A stretch of DNA of 24,286 nt from a virus. Within the stretch, counting starts at the first letter, position 1. Each line of letters starts with the position of its first letter. The notes under the pieces were generated by a model that was given only the letters and a program-made list of their open reading frames with translations, did no database searches and had not been told where the DNA came from. Positions 8,125-15,028 of this stretch are shown piece by piece. Location of the stretch: IMG/VR virus record IMGVR_UViG_3300042514_001158, positions 1-24,286 of that record; one strand, 5' to 3'. The position numbers were made by a program, and so were the translations under genes.

Positions 8125-8678
8125 AAATTGGAATAACAGGACATTCTAACGGAATTGGAAATGACATTTATTCAAATTTAATAAAAGAATATGATGTTAT
8201 AGGATTTAGTAGAAGTAATGGTTTTGATATTAAAAATACGGATAAAATTATAGAACAATTGGATGATTGTGATATTTTTATAAACAACGCTTACGAAGGA
8301 AACTATCAAACAATATTATTTGAATTAATTTTTGATAAATGGAAATTTTTACCAAAAACAATTATTAATATGAATAGCAGTTGTGTGTATCATTCATCCG
8401 ATTGGTCGCCAGAATATGCAAATAATAAAAAAGAGTTAAAAGAAGTATCTTTAAATGCGATTAGAAATAATAAAAATAAAAAAGTTAGGGTCATAAATTT
8501 ATATCCATCCACCTTATCAACTCATATGGGGTTTGAAAGTTTAAATAAATTAGATACTGAAAATCTTGCAAAAATTATAAATTGGTTAATAAAACAACCA
8601 CAAGAAATAGAAATTAGAGAGATGAGTATATATTGTACAACATTGGAGAAAGAATTTAAAACAAATAAATTAATATGA
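8121..8678 (+). CDS. Short-chain dehydrogenase/reductase-like protein
   Basis: The 185-residue protein has the SDR dinucleotide-binding start GITGHSNGIG (residues 4-13, the TGxxxGxG pattern), then NNAY (55-58), a catalytic-type Ser in NMNSSCVY (84-90), and the YxxxK pair Tyr99/Lys103. A LYPSTLSTHMG segment corresponds to the post-catalytic PG motif region. It is much shorter than the usual ~250 residues, because the stretch between the Rossmann start and the active site is compact. It probably reduces or oxidises a sugar or small carbonyl with NAD(P)H. It is the last gene bearing the run's C-terminal tail (NKLI) and overlaps the next start in an ATGA junction. Confidence 0.75.
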   Translation: MKIGITGHSNGIGNDIYSNLIKEYDVIGFSRSNGFDIKNTDKIIEQLDDCDIFINNAYEGNYQTILFELIFDKWKFLPKTIINMNSSCVYHSSDWSPEYANNKKELKEVSLNAIRNNKNKKVRVINLYPSTLSTHMGFESLNKLDTENLAKIINWLIKQPQEIEIREMSIYCTTLEKEFKTNKLI

Positions 8679-9445
8679 AATCAATAAAATTTTGGAATAA
8701 AAGCGGATTCGATGTTGCAACTTATAAATGGAATTTATCAGAAAGACGTAATAAAACATTTAATGGCTCTGGTTCGGATGATAGTGAAACCAATACCTAC
8801 ACATATAATGAACTAGGATTCAGAGGTGATTCAATATACAAGGATGGGTTTAGAATCCTGTCTGTCGGTTGTTCACATACGGAAGGTGTGGGGGTAAATG
8901 ACTGGGAAACTTGGCCGCATATATTTTCTAGGTTAATACCTAATGGTATTGATTTAAATGCTGGGTTTGGTGGTAGAAGTAATGATTACATTGCTAGGTG
9001 TATTGTGTCCTTAATTGACACCTTTAGACCCAATCTGGTTAATCTAATGTACACATACCCCTCAAGAAAAGAATACTACAAGTTTAATGGGGATTTAGAG
9101 CCCTTTCATATGACCCCCTGGGGATATTTCAAAGAAGATTCGGAAGGTGTTGATGAATACAAGGCAATCGCAAAGATAACCCATGATGAAAATGATTTGA
9201 TTAATTGGTATAAAAATCATTTATTAATAACCAATTTCCTATCACTAAGAAAAATCCCATATACTTGGAATGGTTCTTTTCTAATGGATGAAGTTATATC
9301 AGATAAACATCGTTTTGATGGTGACTATGGTAACTTCAGAGAGTTTTCCGTTGACGGTAAACATGCAACAGGAAAACACAATGAAGAATATGCCAAAAAT
9401 TTATATGACTTCATTAAGAAAAACTTCCCAACATATATCCCTTAG
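8675..9445 (+). CDS. SGNH hydrolase-like protein (GCSH variant)
   Basis: The 256-residue protein resembles the SGNH fold with a modified block I. Residues 62-73 read LSVGCSHTEGVG, so the GDS turn has become GCSH while keeping the Ser67 nucleophile. The Gly/Asn block is NAGFGGRSNDYIAR (Gly100, Asn103), and the C-terminal pair is Asp227-x2-His230 in DGKHATGKHN. This variant is common in marine phage genomes. The likely role is deacylation of a carbohydrate. It starts by an ATGA overlap with the preceding gene but ends in TYIP, without the tail shared by the eleven genes before it. G+C also rises here, which suggests a module boundary close to its 5' end. Confidence 0.7.
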   Translation: MKSIKFWNKSGFDVATYKWNLSERRNKTFNGSGSDDSETNTYTYNELGFRGDSIYKDGFRILSVGCSHTEGVGVNDWETWPHIFSRLIPNGIDLNAGFGGRSNDYIARCIVSLIDTFRPNLVNLMYTYPSRKEYYKFNGDLEPFHMTPWGYFKEDSEGVDEYKAIAKITHDENDLINWYKNHLLITNFLSLRKIPYTWNGSFLMDEVISDKHRFDGDYGNFREFSVDGKHATGKHNEEYAKNLYDFIKKNFPTYIP

Positions 9446-9486
9446 GGGCTTGGTTTTCTTACAAATTTTCCTTATTTTAGGTACTA

Positions 9487-12207
9487 ATGAATATATTAGC
9501 ACATACGTCGTTTATTGGTACCACTGGGTATGCCAATCATGCAAGGTCGTTTTTCTGCGCCTTAAACAAGTATCACAAAGTAAGGGTTAGAAACCTTACC
9601 ATTGGTAATAGTTGGAATGATTATAATGAAAAGCCACACGAAGGCGAATCATATATCACTGATGAGATGAAGGATATGTTAATCCTTCAAAGTTTGTTTA
9701 ACGCTGATGGTTCAACTAGTGATTATCCAATTTATAACTTTAAAAAAGATTTTGTTCCAGATGTCCACATTGTTTTGGTGGAAACCGACAACATTTATTT
9801 TTATCATGATTATGATGGCTATAAAATAGCGTACAATGTTTGGGAATCAACATTATATCCAGATAATTTCTTCAAGCGACTATTTTACTTTGATGAGGTT
9901 TGGGTGCCGACCAAGTGGCAGTTTGATTGTTTAGTTGCGCAAGGGTATCCTGCTGAAAAAATATCTATAGTTCCAGAAGGTGTTGATGTTGACACATTTA
10001 AACCAATAGAAAAATACCCACAAAGAGATAAGATTAGATTTGTGTATTTTGGTCGTTGGGATTATAGAAAAGGAACGACTGAAGTACTCAGAGCTTTTGG
10101 TGAGGTCTTTAAAGATGTTGATGATGTAGAATTAATTGCATCTGTTGAGAACCCGTACCCGAACGATGGTTTAAAGTCAACAGAGGAACGAATTAAAAAA
10201 CACGAAATTGATACAGAGAAAATAACGTTTCTTAATTTTCCATCGAGAGAAGAATATGTAAAATACTTACAAGAAGCACATGTATTTGTTTCTTGTGCTA
10301 GAAGCGAAGGTTGGAATCTACCGCTTATTGAAGCGATGGCTTGCGGTACGCCGGCCATTTATTCTAATTGGGGTGGTCAACTAGAATTTGCTGAAGGTAA
10401 AGGTGTTCCGGTTAGTATCAAGGAATTAAGACCTGCTAACATAGAAAGAAAAGAATTTCCAGGTGAATATTGTGAACCAGATTGGGATGACCTTAAATGG
10501 AAAATGAGACAAGCGTACGATTATCAAACAGCTATGTGGATTAAATCCAGATCTGATGCTAAAGATATTCACAAGAACTTTAATTGGGAAACAATAGCTG
10601 AAAACGCATCAAAAATAATCAACTCTAGATTCAAGTCATTTGCATTTGTTACAACTGGTAACTTACAATATATGCCGGTTATTGAAAAGTTGGTACAATC
10701 ATTAATGATGTTTTCAAGACACAAGATAATTGTTTATGGTGTTGATTGTGAAGTGCCGTTTGATTATCCTAATGTGATTAGAAAAACAATCAATCCACCC
10801 AAAATATCAGAACACGATAAATGGTATTGGAAACAATGGGCTTGTTTGGAATCATTAAACGAAGATTTTGATTATTATATTTGGGTTGACGGTGATGTTG
10901 TTGTTAATTACAATATCGATACCGTTACAAAATATTTCAAACATGTTGGTAGATATCCATTGTCGGATATACATGTTCAAGAAGAATTCTTTGGAACATA
11001 TGATGACGGTAAAACGCAATTGTTTAATGAAGAGTTAGCTAAAAGATGGGGTGTTGAAAAACAACAACCATACATGCATATTTGTTTCTACATTTACAAT
11101 CAAGGTTCAAGAGCATTTTTTGATGGTATATTGGGATATTATGACACAATGATGAAAGGTAGCCCTGAAGATTATAAACGATATTTTTTATGGAATGATG
11201 AAGGTATTGATAATGCAATAAGATGGAACCACGGTTTTACTAATCATTTACCTATATCAAATTTTGACACATCATCATATGATGGGGATGAAGGGTTTAT
11301 TGATAAAACGTTACATCAGTTTTATAAGTTCTGGAATGAAGATGGTCCACAAAACTTCAATAGAATATTTGGGTATCAATTTATACCAGAAGATAAATCA
11401 AATATATTATATTTCCACGGGAATAAGAATGCTGAGATATCGGACAAGATGATTGAGTTTATTAAAATGAAAAGAGATGATTCATTTTATAAGTCATATT
11501 GTTTTTATACTGACGTATATAAATTGGAAAACTTTAATCAATATTTCAATATTGAAGGGGGTACAATTGAGATAGCAAACAAACATGGTTGGTTTGTTGC
11601 CATATTTCACGAGATATTTAATCTTTTGGATTATTATAAAAATAGAGAGAGAAGAATCTTTGATGGCGACGTTGTAGTTGAGTTGGGTGGGAATATCGGC
11701 ATCTTTAATAGATGGGCGTACAGTCAAGGTGCTAGCAAAGTTATTTCGTTTGAGCCAGATAAAAGATACTTTAAACTTCTCTCATTAAATGCTGATCCGC
11801 GTTCTGTATTATTCAATGCTGCGGGAAGTGATTCTATTGGTGAATTAAGTTTATTTGAGAGCACACACATAGGTGGATCTAATTTATTTGGAACACAGGA
11901 AGGTGCTAAAGAATATAAGGTAAGAACATATACGCTAGATTATCTTTTTGAAACGGGGTTAGTTGATAAAATAGATTTTCTAAAGGTAGACATTGAGGGA
12001 GCAGAACATCACGCGTTCAAAGGTATCAGCGATGAAAACCTAATGAAAGTTAAAAACATTTCAATGGAATATCACCATAGCCACTTTGATTATGACGAAG
12101 AATTGAGACAAGATTTAATTAATCGTATGGTTAGATTAGGTTTTAACCCCTACACATTGTTTATGGGTGACAATAACGCACTACAAATGATATATTTTAC
12201 AAGATGA
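9487..12207 (+). CDS. Three-domain glycosyltransferase (GT4 + GT-A) and FkbM methyltransferase fusion
   Basis: The 906-residue protein carries three enzymes in one chain. Residues 1 to ~370 are a GT4 retaining glycosyltransferase: GTTGYANHARSF near the N-terminus, FVYFGRWDYRKG in the second Rossmann domain, and the donor-binding Glu274-x7-Glu282 in SEGWNLPLIEAMACGTP. Residues ~390-650 look like a GT-A domain, with a WVDGDVVV metal-binding DxD around 466-470. Residues ~690-906 are an FkbM-type SAM methyltransferase, with VVELGGNIGIF near 730 and FLKVDIEGAE near 831-840. Together they could add two sugars and O-methylate the product. A 41 bp gap precedes it, the longest inside the + strand run up to here. 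It overlaps the next gene by ATGA. Confidence 0.85.
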   Translation: MNILAHTSFIGTTGYANHARSFFCALNKYHKVRVRNLTIGNSWNDYNEKPHEGESYITDEMKDMLILQSLFNADGSTSDYPIYNFKKDFVPDVHIVLVETDNIYFYHDYDGYKIAYNVWESTLYPDNFFKRLFYFDEVWVPTKWQFDCLVAQGYPAEKISIVPEGVDVDTFKPIEKYPQRDKIRFVYFGRWDYRKGTTEVLRAFGEVFKDVDDVELIASVENPYPNDGLKSTEERIKKHEIDTEKITFLNFPSREEYVKYLQEAHVFVSCARSEGWNLPLIEAMACGTPAIYSNWGGQLEFAEGKGVPVSIKELRPANIERKEFPGEYCEPDWDDLKWKMRQAYDYQTAMWIKSRSDAKDIHKNFNWETIAENASKIINSRFKSFAFVTTGNLQYMPVIEKLVQSLMMFSRHKIIVYGVDCEVPFDYPNVIRKTINPPKISEHDKWYWKQWACLESLNEDFDYYIWVDGDVVVNYNIDTVTKYFKHVGRYPLSDIHVQEEFFGTYDDGKTQLFNEELAKRWGVEKQQPYMHICFYIYNQGSRAFFDGILGYYDTMMKGSPEDYKRYFLWNDEGIDNAIRWNHGFTNHLPISNFDTSSYDGDEGFIDKTLHQFYKFWNEDGPQNFNRIFGYQFIPEDKSNILYFHGNKNAEISDKMIEFIKMKRDDSFYKSYCFYTDVYKLENFNQYFNIEGGTIEIANKHGWFVAIFHEIFNLLDYYKNRERRIFDGDVVVELGGNIGIFNRWAYSQGASKVISFEPDKRYFKLLSLNADPRSVLFNAAGSDSIGELSLFESTHIGGSNLFGTQEGAKEYKVRTYTLDYLFETGLVDKIDFLKVDIEGAEHHAFKGISDENLMKVKNISMEYHHSHFDYDEELRQDLINRMVRLGFNPYTLFMGDNNALQMIYFTR

Positions 12208-12860
12208 GTACACTAGATAAATTAGCAAAAATGCACGGAACTGATAAGAGTTCTGATATACACAATTACTGTGTTAAGTATGAAAAGTATCTACCATTTA
12301 ATCGTTATGATAAGTTAATGATGATGGAGATTGGTGTGTTAGATGGTAAATCCTTATTAACTTGGAAGGATTATTTTTATCGTTCACACATTCTAGGTAT
12401 TGATATAAATCCTGAATGTAAAAAATACGAAGAAGAAAGAATTACAATTGAGATTGGTTCTCAAGCTGATGGTGGTTTCTTATCTAGAACCAGCGAACAT
12501 TATGGGCCATTTGACATCATTTTAGATGATGGTTCACATATGAATGACCATGTAACTTATTCTTTCCAGCATTTATTTGATTCAGTAAAACCAGGTGGCG
12601 TTTATATTGTTGAAGATTGTGCCACGGCTTACTGGGATGAATATGGTGGCGGTTATTTAAAACCAAGTACAAGTATAGAATATTTTAAATCCTTATCAGA
12701 TGATTTAAACTTCCGTGGACTAATGAATCACAACAAACCAAATGTACACGCAAGAAGGGAAGATTGGTTAATTGAAAATTCAAAAAGCATCCCAACATGT
12801 AGAACGGATATTGAATCCATAAATTTCCTAAATGGAATTATTATTGTAACTAAGAGATAA
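12204..12860 (+). CDS. SAM-dependent O-methyltransferase, MycE/TylF-like
   Basis: The 218-residue protein matches macrolide-sugar methyltransferases of the MycE kind. It begins with an MHGTDK turn near residues 10-15, then YEKYLPF, the SAM loop MEIGVLDGKSLLTW (41-54), the acidic strand GIDIN (65-69), GSQAD, then FDIILDDGSHMNDH with the metal-binding acidic residues, and GGVYIVEDC. Members O-methylate hydroxyls on sugars in a metal-dependent way. The position between two glycosyltransferase genes supports methylation of a glycan. It starts inside an ATGA junction and its last base is shared with the next ATG, so the three genes are probably translated together. It does not carry the KTLL-like tail. 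Confidence 0.8.
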   Translation: MSTLDKLAKMHGTDKSSDIHNYCVKYEKYLPFNRYDKLMMMEIGVLDGKSLLTWKDYFYRSHILGIDINPECKKYEEERITIEIGSQADGGFLSRTSEHYGPFDIILDDGSHMNDHVTYSFQHLFDSVKPGGVYIVEDCATAYWDEYGGGYLKPSTSIEYFKSLSDDLNFRGLMNHNKPNVHARREDWLIENSKSIPTCRTDIESINFLNGIIIVTKR

Positions 12861-14983
12861 TGTACACACAATTCACTGAAGATATATTTGTAATTGATTG
12901 TTGGCTTGACACTAAAGAGAAAGAGCTAGCACTAACTAATTTAATTGAAAGGGTTAAAGTTTATAATATACCAATAATACTATGTGGTCACTACCCAATT
13001 AAACCTGAGTTCCAAGAAATGGTTGATTATTGTATCTATGACAAGAACAATGACATTTTAGAAGAAAAGGATTTTGAAGAGTATGGTGTTGTTAGTGATA
13101 GATGGACAGAGACAGACGATTTTAAAATAAGTAACAAGGTTACATTTCACCATGATTATGCTATATGGTTAACAATGAAGAATGCTTTTAACCTAGCAAA
13201 TCAATTGGGTAAGAAATACATACACTTTCTTGAGTACGATAACCTACCAGATGAGATTCAATATCGTCAAGCGTTTATTGAATACATCAGACATCACGAT
13301 GCGGTTGTTTATGAATATAGTGAAGGATCAACTAATGAACCATCACCCTTTTCGGCTACGTACATATTTTCAATTAAAACTGACATCGCATTAAGTTTGG
13401 TTAATAAGATTAATAGTAAGAAGGAGTTCTTTTTACGAAAACAACATGAATGGCAATTAGAAAAAACATTCTACCAAACATTACAAACTGTAACTAAAAG
13501 AATATTTGTTACAAAATACATAGCAAATGATGACGAGTTAAATCTTTTTGCTGCTTGGAATAGGGATGGTATTAATAGAAACGGCGCTAGATTTCAAACA
13601 TATCTATGTGTTGATGATAATGAAGATTTGTCAATCCATTTTATATCTGGTTTTAATGATAAACCGGCCACACAAGATTATGTGGTTGAAATCAACTATG
13701 GTGATGTTAAAGAGTTTTACAAAATTATCATAGGTAATTTTCATTTAAAAAAACTTGGTAAATACATTAAAGGATTACCTGTTATAGTTTATTATCAAGG
13801 CGTACAAGTATTTTCTGATTTACTTATTGATGATGTTAAAGAATTTAAACGAAAGAATAATATAACAAGAAAAAACAAAGAGATATCAAAAAACATTAAT
13901 GTTAATTTTGTTGATGGACCATTCATTGAGATACTAGAAAAAACCGCCAAAGAATATCGTATTGAATTTATTGATAATAAAAGTGGAAGAGTTTTACATG
14001 AAACAAATATTAAAAGTAATCACTGGGCGAAAGCATCAATAAAATATTATGTTGATTGGTTAATTAAGGTGAGTGGTGTTGATAACGATTTTTATTTTGA
14101 GCATAAATTTAACCCTAATGAAAATAGATTCTTCATTAGTTTTGAGAGCAAATCATTAGGTGACAGTTTAGCATTTATACCATATGTGGATGAGTTTAGA
14201 AAGAAACATAATTGTTCAGTTGTTTGTTCAACATTCTTTAACGATTTATTTAAAAATGAATACCCAGAAATTGAGTTTGTTTCACCTGGTTCAACTGTTA
14301 ATAACATCTACGGTCTTTATCGAATCGGTATGTTCTATAATGATTCTAAAATGATTGATTATGATAAACATTTGACCGACCCCAAAAAGGAGCCATTATT
14401 AAAAATTGCATCAGATATTTTAGGTTTAGATTATAAAGAGGTTAGACCTAAGTTACCAAAAATTGGTAACACTAAACAGAAATTAGTAACTATAGCAATT
14501 CATTCTACAGCACAAGCGAAATATTGGAATAACCCAACTGGTTGGCAAGATGTTGTTGATTACTTAATTGGTAAAGGATACGAGGTTAGGTTGTTATCAA
14601 AAGAAGAAGACGGTTACATGGGTAACATTCATCCAAAAGGTATAACACAACAACCTGCTGGTGATTTAAACAGCGTAATTAAGACAATACAAGAATCAGA
14701 ATTCTTTATTGGGATTAGTAGCGGGTTGAGTTGGTTGGCGTGGGGATGTGGAACACCAACAATATTAATATCCGGATTTACAGATGTATTTGCAGAACCA
14801 TTTCAAAACATTTACCGAGTAATAAATAAAGAAGTTTGTAATAGTTGTTGGTCCGATTATGATTTTGACGCCGGTAACTGGAAGTGGTGCCCAGTACATT
14901 CAAATACTGATAAACAATTTGAATGTTCTAAACAAATAACATCAAAACAAGTTATAGGGGAAATTGATAAATTAATTAACTAA
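12860..14983 (+). CDS. Fusion of a putative GT-A-like domain with an autotransporter-type O-heptosyltransferase (TibC/AAH family)
   Basis: The 707-residue protein has two halves. Residues 1 to ~230 look like a GT-A fold: FVIDCWLDTKEK at the start and YIHFLEYDNLPD (120-131) as a possible metal-binding strand. From about 347 to the end the order of motifs is that of autotransporter strand-loop-strand O-heptosyltransferases: NVNFVDGPFIEI, SKSLGDSLAFIPYVDEFRKK, CSTFFNDLF, YPEIEFVSPG, then the GT9-like part with HSTAQAKYWN and GISSGLSWLAWGCGTP. Four cysteines, Cys660-x2-Cys663-x13-Cys677-x11-Cys689, fit the iron site of TibC. Known members add heptose to many Ser residues of autotransporter repeats. 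The next gene, 45 bp downstream, encodes a Ser/Thr-rich repeat fibre that could be the acceptor. Confidence 0.8.
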   Translation: MYTQFTEDIFVIDCWLDTKEKELALTNLIERVKVYNIPIILCGHYPIKPEFQEMVDYCIYDKNNDILEEKDFEEYGVVSDRWTETDDFKISNKVTFHHDYAIWLTMKNAFNLANQLGKKYIHFLEYDNLPDEIQYRQAFIEYIRHHDAVVYEYSEGSTNEPSPFSATYIFSIKTDIALSLVNKINSKKEFFLRKQHEWQLEKTFYQTLQTVTKRIFVTKYIANDDELNLFAAWNRDGINRNGARFQTYLCVDDNEDLSIHFISGFNDKPATQDYVVEINYGDVKEFYKIIIGNFHLKKLGKYIKGLPVIVYYQGVQVFSDLLIDDVKEFKRKNNITRKNKEISKNINVNFVDGPFIEILEKTAKEYRIEFIDNKSGRVLHETNIKSNHWAKASIKYYVDWLIKVSGVDNDFYFEHKFNPNENRFFISFESKSLGDSLAFIPYVDEFRKKHNCSVVCSTFFNDLFKNEYPEIEFVSPGSTVNNIYGLYRIGMFYNDSKMIDYDKHLTDPKKEPLLKIASDILGLDYKEVRPKLPKIGNTKQKLVTIAIHSTAQAKYWNNPTGWQDVVDYLIGKGYEVRLLSKEEDGYMGNIHPKGITQQPAGDLNSVIKTIQESEFFIGISSGLSWLAWGCGTPTILISGFTDVFAEPFQNIYRVINKEVCNSCWSDYDFDAGNWKWCPVHSNTDKQFECSKQITSKQVIGEIDKLIN

Positions 14984-15028
14984 CATTCAAACGAACAAGT
15001 ATTTATCTAAGTATAATACCATATTTAG

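Noticed and set aside
1300-8678. C-terminal tails as a type IX secretion signal of Bacteroidota
   Set aside because: Those signals are 70-100 residue domains on proteins with an N-terminal signal peptide. The proteins here have neither, and only the last four or so residues agree.
9288-9590. 100-residue ORF spanning the end of the second SGNH gene and the start of the GT4 fusion gene
   Set aside because: It overlaps two well-supported genes in another frame and has no recognisable content.
15012-15017. TATAAT hexamer as a promoter for the fibre gene
   Set aside because: It lies only 11 bases before the ATG, no -35-like hexamer is found at suitable distance, and such hexamers are expected by chance in sequence this AT-rich.
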